Shown: positions 33,657 through 42,924, numbered from the stretch's first letter. The stretch: 64,000 nucleotides of DNA from PALSA-693 sp963780345 (GCA_963780345.1 CAWABU010000001.1:434001-498000), one strand, 5' to 3'. The notes: generated by a model from the letters alone, not told the origin. A program made the numbers and translations.

Positions 33657-34034
33657 ATGCCGGTTGCCATGCCCATCGACGCCACGTCGCAACAGCTCGC
33701 CGACGTCCATTACAACGCCAATGGGCTTGTTCCTGCCATCGTGCAGGAGGAGTCCACCGGCGCCGTGCTCATGATGGGATGGATGAACGCCGATTCTCTG
33801 GCCGAGACGCTGGCCACCGGCCGCACGGTGTTCTGGTCGCGTAGCCGGCAGGAACGCTGGCGCAAGGGCGACACCTCCGGCGACCGGCAGTGGGTGCGAG
33901 GCGCCTACTACGACTGCGACGGCGACACCCTGCTCTTCCTGGTCGAGCAGGAGGGTTCCGGCGCGTGCCATACCGGCAATCGGACCTGCTTCTACCGGCC
34001 GTTCGGCGCCCCGCCCGGCCGGGCCGATCCATGA
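33657..34034 (+). CDS. hisI: HisI, phosphoribosyl-AMP cyclohydrolase
   Basis: Zinc/magnesium enzyme opening the purine ring of PR-AMP, single domain without HisE. VLMMGWMNADSLAETLATGR, FWSRSRQERWRKGDTSG and the metal-ligand cysteines in YYDCDGDTLL and GACHTGNRTCFY are intact. Four in-frame starts lie between 33639 and 33669. I take ATG 33657, which follows TACCAT by seven bases (125 aa). The stop overlaps the trpE start (ATGA), joining the his and trp sets. Confidence 0.93.
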   Translation: MPVAMPIDATSQQLADVHYNANGLVPAIVQEESTGAVLMMGWMNADSLAETLATGRTVFWSRSRQERWRKGDTSGDRQWVRGAYYDCDGDTLLFLVEQEGSGACHTGNRTCFYRPFGAPPGRADP

Positions 34035-35569
34035 GCCGTCCCAGCCGCGACGACTTCGCGTCCCTGGCCCGGCGCTACACGGTGGTCCCGGTGTGGCGCG
34101 AGCTGCTGGCCGACCTCACCACTCCGGTGGCGGCGTTTGCTCGCCTGGCTGGCGACAACCCGGGCGACCGGGCCTTTCTCCTGGAATCGGTCGAGCACGC
34201 CGAGCGATGGGGGCGGTGGTCCTTCGTCGGCCGGCGGCCACCGGCGACGCTCATCGCCCGGGGCGGGACGATCTCGGTCGAGGGCGAGCTCCCCGGCGGT
34301 GTTCCGCTCGACCGGGGGGTCCTGGCGGCGGTCGAAGCCCTGCTGTCCACCTACCGCTCGCCGGTAATCGAGGACCTGCCCCCACTGCACGGCGGCATCG
34401 TCGGTTATCTCGGCTACGACGTGGTCCGGGAGATCGAGCGGCTACCGGCGGTCCCTCCCGACGAAGCCGGCCATCCCGACGCCATCCTGTCCGTGGTCGG
34501 ACAGATCGTGGCCTACGACTACTGGCGGCAGCGGGTCACCCTGATCGACTCGGTTCCCATCCGGCCTGACGCCGCCGACGACTCCGCCGCTCTCGACGAC
34601 CTCTACGACGCCGCCATGGGCCGGCTCGACGCCCTGGCGGCCGAAGGAGCCCGGCCGCTCGCCGAGCCCCTGATCGTCCCGCCCGAGCGGGACGACGAGC
34701 TACCCGAGGTGCGCCGGCGGACGTCCGAGGAGCTGTACGCCAAGGCGGTCGACGTGGCCAAGGAGTACATCCTGGACGGGGACATCTTCCAGGTGGTGCT
34801 CTCGCAGCGCTTCGAGCTGCAGCTGGGTGCCGATCCCTTCGATCTCTACCGGTCGCTGCGGCAGGTCAACCCCAGCCCCTACATGTATTTCCTACGCCAC
34901 CCGGAGCTGTGCGTGGTGGGCTCGTCGCCGGAGCCGATGGTGCAGCTGGTGGCCGGCCGGGTCGTCTCGCGCCCCATCGCCGGCACCCGCCGTCGGGGGA
35001 GAGATGACGAGCATGACCGCAGGATGGCGGCCGAGCTGGTCGAGCACCCGAAGGAGCGGGCCGAGCACGTCATGCTCGTCGACCTCGCCCGCAACGATGT
35101 GGGCCGGGTCGTCGACTACGGCACGGAAACTGTTGACGAGCTGATGACCCTGGAGCGTTACAGCCACGTGATGCACCTCACCTCTCAGGTGTCCGGGCAT
35201 CTCCGCTCCGGACTGGGGCCGATCGACGTCCTGCGGGCCACCCTGCCCGCCGGGACCGTCTCAGGTGCGCCGAAGGTCAGAGCCATGGAGATCATCGACG
35301 AGCTCGAACCGGCCAAGCGGGGACCGTACGCCGGCGTCATCGGCTACTTCGACTTCTCCGGCAACCTCGACACCGCCATCACCATCCGCACCATGCTCAT
35401 CGCCCCCGACGGGACCGCCACCGTCCAGGCCGGCGCCGGCATCGTCGCCGACAGCGACCCCGCCGACGAGGACCTGGAATGCCGCAACAAGGCCGCGGCC
35501 CTACTCGCCGCCGTGCCCGGCGCCCGCCGGATCAGCGCCGCCCGTCGAAAAGGAGATCCCCGTGGTTGA
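34031..35569 (+). CDS. trpE: TrpE, anthranilate synthase component I
   Basis: A 512-aa chorismate-using enzyme. The N-terminal LLESVEHAERWGRWSFVGRR carries the tryptophan feedback site region. The catalytic half has YILDGDIFQVVLSQRFEL, NPSPYMYFLRHPELCVVGSS, SRPIAGTRRRGRDDEHDRRM and LPAGTVSGAPKVRAMEIIDE. The glutaminase subunit TrpG is not nearby. Coupled to hisI upstream and overlapping the ygfZ-like gene by 8 bp downstream. Confidence 0.95.
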   Translation: MSRPSRDDFASLARRYTVVPVWRELLADLTTPVAAFARLAGDNPGDRAFLLESVEHAERWGRWSFVGRRPPATLIARGGTISVEGELPGGVPLDRGVLAAVEALLSTYRSPVIEDLPPLHGGIVGYLGYDVVREIERLPAVPPDEAGHPDAILSVVGQIVAYDYWRQRVTLIDSVPIRPDAADDSAALDDLYDAAMGRLDALAAEGARPLAEPLIVPPERDDELPEVRRRTSEELYAKAVDVAKEYILDGDIFQVVLSQRFELQLGADPFDLYRSLRQVNPSPYMYFLRHPELCVVGSSPEPMVQLVAGRVVSRPIAGTRRRGRDDEHDRRMAAELVEHPKERAEHVMLVDLARNDVGRVVDYGTETVDELMTLERYSHVMHLTSQVSGHLRSGLGPIDVLRATLPAGTVSGAPKVRAMEIIDELEPAKRGPYAGVIGYFDFSGNLDTAITIRTMLIAPDGTATVQAGAGIVADSDPADEDLECRNKAAALLAAVPGARRISAARRKGDPRG

Positions 35570-36425
35570 GCCCTACGCCGTCTGGCTCGAGCGGGACGTC
35601 GTCGTCGCCGCCGGCCCCGACGCCGCCAGCTTCCTTCAGGGCCAGCTCAGTCAGGACATCCTGGCCCTGGCCGACGGGGGGAGCGCCTGGTCCTGGCTGC
35701 TGGCTCCGACGGGCAAAGTCGACGCCCTGGTCCGGGTCTCCCGCCTCGCCGGCGACGATTGGGTGCTTGATACCGACCGGGGTTGGGGGGACGCGGTCGT
35801 CACCCGCCTCACCCGGTTCAAGTTGCGAACCAAGGTCGACCTCGGCGTCCAGCCCTGGCCGGTCCTCGGCCTCCGCGGCCCGGTGGCGGATGTTCCAGGC
35901 GCATCGCTCACCGTCCCCGCCTGGCCCGGACTGGCCGGCGTCGATGTCCTGGGCCCGGCACCAGAGGTTCCGGGCGGTTGGCCGGTCCTGCCGACGGCCG
36001 CCTACGAGGCGATCCGCATCCGGGCCGGCATCCCGAGGATGGGCGCCGAGCTGACCGACAAGACCATCCCTGGCGAAACCGGGCTGATCGAGCAGACGGT
36101 CAGCTTCACCAAAGGGTGCTACACCGGTCAGGAGCTGGTGGCCCGCATCGATTCGAGGGGTGGCAACGTACCCCGCCGGCTCCGCGGCCTCGTTCCGGCG
36201 GGGCCGGTCGAGCCGGGCGCCTCGCTGGTTGACGACTCGGGGGCGACGGTGGGCACGGTGACGAGCGTGGCCCATTCGTCCGGCCCCGGCTGGGTGGCGC
36301 TCGGCTACGTCCGGCGGGGGGTCGAGGTTCCCGCCACCCTGCGGGCCGGGGCCGACGGCCCGGCGGTGGCGGTCCTGGAGCTGCCAAGTGGGCCGGCCGT
36401 ACACTCGGCTCCGGAAACTCACTGA
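35562..36425 (+). CDS. ygfZ: YgfZ/GcvT-like folate-binding protein
   Basis: A 287-aa member of the YgfZ/IBA57 branch of the GcvT fold, linked to iron-sulfur enzyme maintenance. The hallmark KGCYTGQE (184-191) is exact. FLQGQLSQDI and WLLAPTGKVDALVRV precede it. The GTG start sits just after AAGGAGAT and overlaps trpE. Its last four codons fall in the left arm of palindromic element D, so the element has shaped the C-terminus. Location inside the trp set is probably operon hitch-hiking. Confidence 0.9.
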   Translation: MVEPYAVWLERDVVVAAGPDAASFLQGQLSQDILALADGGSAWSWLLAPTGKVDALVRVSRLAGDDWVLDTDRGWGDAVVTRLTRFKLRTKVDLGVQPWPVLGLRGPVADVPGASLTVPAWPGLAGVDVLGPAPEVPGGWPVLPTAAYEAIRIRAGIPRMGAELTDKTIPGETGLIEQTVSFTKGCYTGQELVARIDSRGGNVPRRLRGLVPAGPVEPGASLVDDSGATVGTVTSVAHSSGPGWVALGYVRRGVEVPATLRAGADGPAVAVLELPSGPAVHSAPETH

Positions 36426-36491
36426 GCAAGGACCGGGTTCGAAATGCCTGATGACGGGCCGAGTTTCCGGCGTCGACCTCGCCAGCGGCCC
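36408..36491. repeat. Dispersed palindromic element, copy D
   Basis: About 84 bp. The left arm is short (CTCCGGAAACTCACTGAG, inside the ygfZ 3' end). The right arm in reverse complement reads GAGGTCGACGCCGGAAACTC. Lies between the ygfZ-like gene and the lipoprotein. Confidence 0.6.
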
Positions 36492-36496
36492 ACTGG

Positions 36497-37432
36497 GTGA
36501 CACGGGGCTGGCAGAGGACCCTGGCCGCGGTCGGGTTGGCCCTGGTCCTCGCCGGTTGTGGGGTCGACAACCTGGCCGTGCCCCCTCCTCCGGCCGTGAC
36601 CACGCCGCCGGTGACGCCGGAGCCGACCCTTCCGGCCAACCTCTCCTCGGTGACGGTGGGCCCGGTGCCGGGCGCGGCGCCCACCACCGCCCCGCCCCGG
36701 ATCGGTCCGGGAGGGGCGGCGCTCAACGGCACCGTGCTCGGCCCGTCCGGTCCCGTCGGGGGTGCCACCGTGGAGGCCGACCGCCTGGTTGGCGACCAGA
36801 TGGCGACCACCCACACCACCACCGCCGCCGACGGCAGCTGGACCATCGGCGCGGTCCTCGGCGGCCGATACCGCGTCCGGGCCTGGCAGCCGCCCAGTCT
36901 GGCTGTCACCACTCCGCAGATCTTCTTCCTGGGCGGCCGCGAGTCCCGCTCGCTCACCATTCAGCTGACCTCGTTTACCGCACCCAACGTGGCGGCCGCC
37001 ATCGCCCCGGGCACACCGATGGTCGACCAGCCGGCCAACCTGGTGGTGCAGGTCACCACCCCGACCGTGGGGCCCGACGGCGTGGTCCGAGCCCTGCCGG
37101 ACGCCGGAGTGAGCGTCACCCTCACCAACGGCCCGTTGTGGGAGGTCGCCACCGCCAACCCGCTGACCACCGGTCCGGAGGGCACGGTGCTGTTCCGGGT
37201 GGCCTGCCAGGCCGACGGGGTCATACCCCTGAGCGTGGCGCTCGGCACGGGCGCGCCGATCGCCCTGCAGCTGCCGGCGTGCGCCGGCTCTCCACCCACG
37301 ACGTCGACGAGCACGACGAGCACCACCACCGTTCCGTCGACCACCACCAGCACCACCTGCCCGCCGACCACTCCCGCCCGGCACGGACACCCCACGACCC
37401 CGACCGTGACCTCCGCCGCGGGCGCCTGCTGA
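36497..37432 (+). CDS. Lipoprotein with carboxypeptidase-regulatory-like domain
   Basis: A secreted 311-aa lipoprotein. The signal peptide ends in the lipobox LAGC (Cys21). After a Pro/Thr linker, about residues 75-155 (LNGTVLGPSGPVGGATVEAD, DGSWTIGAVLGGRYRVRAW) resemble the beta-sandwich carboxypeptidase-regulatory-like domain. A second Ig-like sandwich follows (VVQVTTPTVGPDGVVRALPD). The C-terminus is a Thr/Ser-rich stretch (PPTTSTSTTSTTTVPSTTTS) like a wall-spanning linker. Function unknown. Start GTG 36497. Confidence 0.8.
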   Translation: MTRGWQRTLAAVGLALVLAGCGVDNLAVPPPPAVTTPPVTPEPTLPANLSSVTVGPVPGAAPTTAPPRIGPGGAALNGTVLGPSGPVGGATVEADRLVGDQMATTHTTTAADGSWTIGAVLGGRYRVRAWQPPSLAVTTPQIFFLGGRESRSLTIQLTSFTAPNVAAAIAPGTPMVDQPANLVVQVTTPTVGPDGVVRALPDAGVSVTLTNGPLWEVATANPLTTGPEGTVLFRVACQADGVIPLSVALGTGAPIALQLPACAGSPPTTSTSTTSTTTVPSTTTSTTCPPTTPARHGHPTTPTVTSAAGAC

Positions 37433-37496
37433 CCGGTCCGGAGGCAGCGCCGTCCGGCGCGGGTGGCGGCTGAGCGGGCGGCCGCACCCCTCCCGG

Positions 37497-37502
37497 TAGG
37501 CT
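37497..37502 (+). promoter_or_regulatory. -10-like hexamer TAGGCT for trpC
   Basis: TAGGCT ends 9 nt before the trpC ATG, suggesting that trpCFBA is transcribed separately from trpE. Confidence 0.4.
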
Positions 37503-37511
37503 CATGCCGCC

Positions 37512-38308
37512 ATGGCCACCTATCTGGATCGCATCCTCGCGGCCCATCGAGCCGCGGCCGCGAGCGATGTTCGGGATATCGACGCCCTCGCCGGCCAGGC
37601 CCGGGCCTGCGGGCCGACCCGGGACTTCGGCGGGGCCCTGGCCCGGGGCGACGGGGTCGCGGTTATCGCCGAGATCAAGCGGGCCAGCCCGAGCAAAGGA
37701 ATGCTCGCCCCCGATCTTGATGCCGCCAGGATCGCCGTGGACTACCAGGCGGGGGGGCGGCGGCGCTGTCGGTCCTGACCGACCGCGAGTTCTTCCTGGG
37801 CTCGACCGACGACCTCAGGACGGCCCGGGCCGCCACCGCCCTGCCGGTGTTGAGAAAGGATTTCACCGTCTGTCTCGCCGATGTGTTCGACGCCCGCTGC
37901 ATGGGCGCCGACGCGGTCCTGCTCATCGCGGCCGCTCTTTCTCCTGCCGAGCTCGCCGAGCTCATGGCGATGGCCGGCTCGATCGGCCTGCAGGCCCTGG
38001 TGGAGGTTCATGATGAGCCGGAGGCCACCCGGGCGGTGACGGCCGGAGCCGCGGTCATCGGTGTCAACCAGCGGGACCTGTACAGCTTCGAGGTCGACAC
38101 CGACCGGGCGGTGCGGGTGGCCCGGATGCTGCCCGACGGGGTCATCCGGGTGGCGGAGTCGGGCATCCGCGATGGTGACGACGTGCGCCGGCTCGGCGAC
38201 GCCGGTTTCGACGCCGTACTGGTCGGTGAGGCCCTGGTGGCCTCGCCCGACCCGGCCGCCGCCGTGCGGGCGTTGCGCCGCGGCGCCAGGTCACGAGCAG
38301 GCGGGTGA
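37512..38308 (+). CDS. trpC: TrpC, indole-3-glycerol phosphate synthase; one frameshift
   Basis: Barrel enzyme converting CdRP to indole-glycerol phosphate. VAVIAEIKRASPSKGML, then LSVLTDREFFLGSTDDL, VLRKDFTVCLADVFDARCMG, VIGVNQRDLYSFEVD and RVAESGIRDGDDVRRL carry the catalytic Lys and Glu residues. A G-run of seven at 37751-37757 needs eight for the frame to continue; the length is two over a multiple of three. With one G restored the protein is about 265 aa. The stop overlaps the trpF start. Confidence 0.92.
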
Positions 38309-38976
38309 TGTTCGTCAAGGTGTGCGGCACCACGTGCGAGGACGACGCCCTGCTGGCGGTGGCGTTGGGAGCCGACGCAGTGGGTTTCATCTTCGCCCCG
38401 TCGCCCCGGCAGATCGCCCCCCAGATCGCCGGCGACATCGTGAAGCGGCTACCCCCCGAGATCGTGTCGATCGGCGTTTTCCAGGACGAGCCGCCCGAGC
38501 GGGTGCTGCGCGTCGCCCATGCGGCCGGGTTGCGGGGCGTGCAGTTGCACGGGCGAGAACCGGTGGCGACCGCTCAGTGGCTCAGCGCCCGGCTCCCCAT
38601 GGTCATCCAGGCTTTTCCGGCGGGTGACGCCCGGGTGGGGCGGGCCCGGGAATACCAGGCTCACGCGGTTCTGCTCGACGCCCCGCATCCAGGGTCGGGG
38701 CAGGTGTTCGACTGGTCGCTGGCCTCCGAGGTCCCTGCCGGCCAGCGGCTGATCATCGCGGGCGGCCTGACGGCAGCCAACGTGGCCGCGGCGATCGCCC
38801 GGGCCCGGCCCTGGGGGGTGGACGTCGTGTCGGGCGTCGAGCGGGAGCCGGGCCGCAAGGACCCGATCAAGTTGCGCGAGTTCATCGAGGCGGCGCGCGC
38901 CGCCAGCGCCGAGTTTGAACATCCGGAGGTGGAGCCCGACGCGGGGGCCCTCTACGACTGGGAGGACGAGCCGTGA
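38305..38976 (+). CDS. trpF: TrpF, phosphoribosylanthranilate isomerase
   Basis: A 223-aa barrel isomerase. VKVCGTTCEDDALLAVALGA has the catalytic Cys. GADAVGFIFAPSPRQIAP, GLRGVQLHG, and the late IIAGGLTAANVAAAI with VDVVSGVEREPGRKD are standard. A C-terminal acidic tail (EVEPDAGALYDWEDEP) extends beyond the barrel. GTG start coupled to trpC, with a GTGA overlap into trpB. Confidence 0.94.
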   Translation: MMFVKVCGTTCEDDALLAVALGADAVGFIFAPSPRQIAPQIAGDIVKRLPPEIVSIGVFQDEPPERVLRVAHAAGLRGVQLHGREPVATAQWLSARLPMVIQAFPAGDARVGRAREYQAHAVLLDAPHPGSGQVFDWSLASEVPAGQRLIIAGGLTAANVAAAIARARPWGVDVVSGVEREPGRKDPIKLREFIEAARAASAEFEHPEVEPDAGALYDWEDEP

Positions 38977-40184
38977 GCGACACGGGTGCCGGCGGGGGGC
39001 CGGGCCGGCCTGCTGCCGTCGGGATGGGCGATCCCGGACCGAGCGGCCGCTTCGGCCCCTTCGGCGGCCGTTACGTGCCGGAGTCCCTGGTGCCCGCCTG
39101 CCAGGAACTGGAAGCGGCCTTTCGGGCCGCCTGGTCCGACCGGGACTACCGGTCTCGTTACGCCGCCCTGCTCCGCGACTACGCCGGCCGGCCCACTCCG
39201 GTCACCGAATGCCGGCGTCTCTCAGACGAGCTCGGAGTGCGCGTGCTGCTCAAGCGGGAAGACCTCACCCACACCGGCTCGCACAAAATCAACAACGTCC
39301 TCGGCCAGGGTCTGCTGACGGTCCAGATGGGCAAGCCGCGCCTGGTGGCCGAGACCGGCGCCGGCCAGCATGGCGTGGCCACGGCGACCGCGGCGGCGCT
39401 GTTCGGTCTCGAGTGCGTGGTCTACATGGGAGAGATCGACACCCGGCGGCAGGAGCTCAACGTCTTCCGGATGCGGCTGCTCGGCGCCGAGGTCCGGCCC
39501 GTCACCTCGGGGAGCCGGACGCTCAAGGACGCCGTCAATGAGGCGCTCCGCGACTGGGTGGCGAGCGTCCAGACCACCCACTACTGCCTCGGTTCGGTGA
39601 TGGGACCGCATCCTTTTCCGTGGATGGTGCGGGAGTTCCAACGCATCATCGGCGAGGAGGCCCGCGAGCAATGCCGGGCCCTGCTCGATGGACGCGACCC
39701 CGACCTGGTGGTGGCGTGCGTCGGGGGCGGATCGAACGCGGCCGGGACCTTTGCCGGCTTCGTCGACCTGCCGGTACGGCTGGTCGGGGTGGAAGCGGCC
39801 GGCGGCTCGGCCATCGGTCGGGGGGTGCCGGGAGTGCTCCACGGCATGCACTCGTTTCTGTTGCAGGACGAATGGGGGCAGATCCTGGAGGCGGAGTCCA
39901 TCTCGGCCGGTCTGGACTATCCAGGCATCGGCCCCGAACATTCCTACCTTTCCGAAGCGAGCCGGGCGTCCTATTACACGGCGACGGACGACGAAGTGCT
40001 GGATGCTCTGCAGCTGCTGTCCCGTACCGAGGGCATCATCCCCGCCCTCGAGCCCGCGCACGCCCTGGCCTGGCTGACCGGAGCGGTGCGCTCGGGGGCT
40101 GTCGCCAGCGGCTCGACGGTGCTGATCACCCTGTCGGGCCGGGGGGACAAGGATGCCGAGCAGGTCATGCGGGTGCTCGGGTGA
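38973..40184 (+). CDS. trpB: TrpB, tryptophan synthase beta chain
   Basis: PLP enzyme of 403 aa joining indole and serine. The opening GRFGPFGGRYVPESLVPA, the PLP lysine in LTHTGSHKINNVLGQG (Lys105), AETGAGQHGVATATAAALFG and the phosphate loop CVGGGSNAAGTFAGF identify the TrpB1 form that pairs with TrpA. Coupled on both sides by 4-bp overlaps. Confidence 0.96.
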   Translation: MSDTGAGGGPGRPAAVGMGDPGPSGRFGPFGGRYVPESLVPACQELEAAFRAAWSDRDYRSRYAALLRDYAGRPTPVTECRRLSDELGVRVLLKREDLTHTGSHKINNVLGQGLLTVQMGKPRLVAETGAGQHGVATATAAALFGLECVVYMGEIDTRRQELNVFRMRLLGAEVRPVTSGSRTLKDAVNEALRDWVASVQTTHYCLGSVMGPHPFPWMVREFQRIIGEEAREQCRALLDGRDPDLVVACVGGGSNAAGTFAGFVDLPVRLVGVEAAGGSAIGRGVPGVLHGMHSFLLQDEWGQILEAESISAGLDYPGIGPEHSYLSEASRASYYTATDDEVLDALQLLSRTEGIIPALEPAHALAWLTGAVRSGAVASGSTVLITLSGRGDKDAEQVMRVLG

Positions 40185-40966
40185 CGGTCGGGCCGGTGGA
40201 GGCGGCGCTCCGGGCCGCCCGGGACCAAGGCCGCAAGCTTCTCGTCACCTACGTCACCGGCGGCCTCGGCGACCGCGAGTGGGTGGACGCCCTGGCCGCC
40301 ATGGTCGACGGGGGAGCCGATCTCATCGAGGTGGGGTTCCCCTTCTCCGATCCGGTCATGGACGGCCCGACCATCCAGGAGGCGTCGGTCCGGGCCCTGA
40401 ACGCCGGGGCGACCCCCGGCGGGATCGTCGAGGCCCTGCGGCCCCTGGAGGCGCCGGTCCCGCTGGTGGCCATGACCTATTACAACCTGGTCTTCCGGAC
40501 TGGACACGCCCGCTTCGCTCACCTGCTGACCGGGAGCGGCGTGGGCGGAGCCATAGTCCCCGATCTGCCCCTGGAGGAGTCCGGGCCCTGGGAGGAGGAG
40601 GCCGCCGCGGCCGGCCTGGAGACCATTCTCCTGGCGGCACCGGTGACCCCCGACGCCCGGCTCGCGACGCTCTGCCAGCGCTCGCGCGGCTTCGTCTACG
40701 GGGTCAACATCATGGGCGTCACCGGGGAGCGGACGTCGCTGGCTGACTCGGCCGGCGTTCTGGCCCAGCGGCTCAAGGCCGCGACCGACAAGCCGGTGAT
40801 CATGGGATTCGGCGTGTCCACGCCGGAGCAGGCCGTGGCGGTGGCGTCGCAGGCGGATGGGGTGGTGGTGGCGTCGGCGCTCATGCGATTGTTGCTGGAC
40901 GGTCGGGGGGTCGCCGCGGTGGGCAAGGCGGTGGCGGCGCTCCGGGCCGCGCTGGACCGGGGCTAA
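40181..40966 (+). CDS. trpA: TrpA, tryptophan synthase alpha chain
   Basis: A 261-aa barrel releasing indole from indole-glycerol phosphate to TrpB. Catalytic Glu50 and Asp61 lie in LIEVGFPFSDPVMDGPTIQ. YNLVFRTGHARFAHL, GAIVPDLPLEES and GVNIMGVTGERT are family motifs. Last gene of the cluster. Confidence 0.96.
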   Translation: MTVGPVEAALRAARDQGRKLLVTYVTGGLGDREWVDALAAMVDGGADLIEVGFPFSDPVMDGPTIQEASVRALNAGATPGGIVEALRPLEAPVPLVAMTYYNLVFRTGHARFAHLLTGSGVGGAIVPDLPLEESGPWEEEAAAAGLETILLAAPVTPDARLATLCQRSRGFVYGVNIMGVTGERTSLADSAGVLAQRLKAATDKPVIMGFGVSTPEQAVAVASQADGVVVASALMRLLLDGRGVAAVGKAVAALRAALDRG

Positions 40967-41081
40967 GCCGGCCGCGGCCCGTCGCGACCCGGGCGAAAGG
41001 TGGCGTTTAAGGGAGCCGCAGGCGAGGGTAGAAACTGAAACAGCATCTCCAGGGTGCTAGCAACAGACGCCGGAGCGGGGA

Positions 41082-41127
41082 ACCGTCACCTTGCCTCTCT
41101 GCTCCGGCGTTTCTGTCGGTAGGGGGC
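41082..41127. terminator. Hairpin between convergent trpA and dehydrogenase genes
   Basis: ACGCCGGAGC pairs perfectly with GCTCCGGCGT across a loop of about 24 nt, flanked by CAGA and TCTG that could extend the stem. It sits in the 255-bp convergent gap (40967-41221) and could end transcripts from both sides, although no T-run follows. The rest of the gap has a smaller AGCA...TGCT hairpin near 41041 and no gene. Confidence 0.45.
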
Positions 41128-41221
41128 ACGGCGACAAACGCAACCTGAAAGCGGTGGGCTTCGTGGGTGGCCGGTGGGTCCGGCCCGGCCGGCCGCGATG
41201 TCGCCGCCGCCGCCGGCGGGG

Positions 41222-42262
41222 TCACGCGAACTCCAGTACCACCTTGACGTCCGTGGGTCGGCGCTCGTAGGCCTCGTGCCACGCCGAGAGCGGCACCCGC
41301 CGGGTGATGAGGCGGCCCAGCCAGGCCGGGTCGGCGGCGGCCAACGCGGCTGCGCCCATCTCGTAGTGGCGACGATTGGCGTTGACCGAACCGAAGACCA
41401 CGTCATTGGACAGAACCATCCGCCGGTTGAGCATGCCGACGTCGACGGGCAGCTGATGGGCCGACGAGACGCCGGTCAGGCAGACGATGCCGTTGCTGCC
41501 GGTCACATCCATCACGTCGAGCACCACCTGGCTGGCGCCGGTGCACTCGATCACCACGTCGGGCTGCACGTTGGTCTCGGCCACCGACGTGTGGTGATAG
41601 TTGGCGCCCAGACTGGCGACCAGTTCCGGTTTGAGGCCCTGGGTGGCCCGATCGAGGACATGCACCTCGAGGCCTCTCTGCACGCCGAGGAGGGCGGCCA
41701 GGAGTCCGATCGGTCCGGCCCCGGTGACCAGCACGGTGGCGGGCTGCCACCGGGCCCGGGCGCCGATGCGTTCGATGTGATCCCAGGCTTTGGCCACCAC
41801 CGTGGTGGGCTCGAGGAGCACCCCGAGGTGGCCCAGCTTGGCATCAACCTTGACCACGAAGTCGGGCGTGATGCGGAACCGTTCGCGGGCGTAGCCGTGA
41901 TGCTCCTTGATGCCCCATTCGGTGTACAGGCCGTTGCGGCACATGTCCCATTCGCCGATGGCGCAGTTCGGGCAGGGGACGGGATCGGGGCGGCGTACGA
42001 TGGCCACCACGAGATCGCCGGCGGTTAACGCGCTGTCCGGCGGCGCTTCGAGCACCTCGCCCAGCGACTCATGGCCGATCGCCAGTCGCGGTTCGCCCGG
42101 CGGGGCCCACCCGTAGTCCCCTTCGATGATCTCCAGGTCCGTCCCGCACACGCCGACGGCCCGGGTCTTGACCAGGACGGCTCCGTCGCTCCGGGGCGGT
42201 TCATCCAGCTCGGTCAGATCGACCGAATCCGCCTGGAGGGGGACAACCGTGACCGCACGCAT
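41222..42262 (-). CDS. Glucose-1-dehydrogenase-like zinc alcohol dehydrogenase
   Basis: Medium-chain dehydrogenase of about 346 aa. Catalytic-zinc Cys is in AVGVCGTDLEIIEGDYG. A structural-zinc-like region is CPNCAIGEWDMC. The Rossmann loop is VLVTGAGPIGLLAALLGVQR. YTEWGIKEHHGYARERF and EPTTVVAKAWDHIERIG match glucose dehydrogenases of the archaeal type with their own C-terminal domain. I infer NAD(P)-linked sugar oxidation; substrate not proven. ATG 42262 is chosen over 42271 since TAGCTT lies seven bases before it. Confidence 0.85.
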   Translation of the reverse strand: MRAVTVVPLQADSVDLTELDEPPRSDGAVLVKTRAVGVCGTDLEIIEGDYGWAPPGEPRLAIGHESLGEVLEAPPDSALTAGDLVVAIVRRPDPVPCPNCAIGEWDMCRNGLYTEWGIKEHHGYARERFRITPDFVVKVDAKLGHLGVLLEPTTVVAKAWDHIERIGARARWQPATVLVTGAGPIGLLAALLGVQRGLEVHVLDRATQGLKPELVASLGANYHHTSVAETNVQPDVVIECTGASQVVLDVMDVTGSNGIVCLTGVSSAHQLPVDVGMLNRRMVLSNDVVFGSVNANRRHYEMGAAALAAADPAWLGRLITRRVPLSAWHEAYERRPTDVKVVLEFA

Positions 42263-42269
42263 GAGTGGC

Positions 42270-42275
42270 AAGCTA
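42270..42275 (-). promoter_or_regulatory. -10-like hexamer TAGCTT for the dehydrogenase gene
   Basis: Minus-strand TAGCTT ends 7 nt before ATG 42262. Confidence 0.4.
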
Positions 42276-42339
42276 GTCCCCGTGGAATTGCGCGGCGGCC
42301 AGGCGACCCGGTCGCCGGCCGTACCGATGAGCGAGCCTG

Positions 42340-42924
42340 ATGGCTGAGAACCCCGGACTCGACGTCCCGCGCCCCGGCCGGCTGATCGTGGCCAATCCGC
42401 TTCTCCCGGACCCCAACTTCGACCGGACGGTGGTGTTGCTGCTGGCCTGCGGTCCCAACGGGGCTCTGGGACTCGTGCTCAACCGGCCGAGCGATACCCG
42501 GCTGGCCGCCCCGCTACCGGGCTGGGACCAGCTGGCCGCCGCCCCTCCGGTCGTGTTCGTGGGGGGCCCGGTCCAGCATCAGGCCGTCATCTGCCTGGCC
42601 CGGGCCCCCGGCCGCGCCGACCCGTCCGTGCCCCCGGATGCCTGGAATGCGGTGCTCCCCGACGTCGGGACCCTCGACCTCGACCTGGATCCAGACGCCT
42701 TGCAGGCCGTTTTCCAGCAGGTCCGGATCTTCGCCGGTTACGCCGGGTGGATCCCCGGCCAGCTGGAATCCGAAATCGGCGCCGGGGCCTGGTGGATCCT
42801 GGACGCGGTGCCGGACGATCCCTTCTCCGACGAACCCGAGTCGCTCTGGAAGCGGGTCCTGCGCCGCCAGGGTGGGTCCCTGGCCCTCGTCGCCTCCTAC
42901 CCGGACGATCCCCGCCACAACTGA
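42340..42924 (+). CDS. YqgE/AlgH family protein (UPF0301)
   Basis: A 194-aa member of the YqgE/AlgH family, whose function is unsettled. Typical features are GRLIVANPLLPDPNFDRTVV, GALGLVLNRPS, VFVGGPVQHQAVICL, IFAGYAGWIPGQLESEI and GAWWILDAVPDDPF near the C-terminus. Divergent from the dehydrogenase gene and convergent with typA. Confidence 0.9.
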   Translation: MAENPGLDVPRPGRLIVANPLLPDPNFDRTVVLLLACGPNGALGLVLNRPSDTRLAAPLPGWDQLAAAPPVVFVGGPVQHQAVICLARAPGRADPSVPPDAWNAVLPDVGTLDLDLDPDALQAVFQQVRIFAGYAGWIPGQLESEIGAGAWWILDAVPDDPFSDEPESLWKRVLRRQGGSLALVASYPDDPRHN

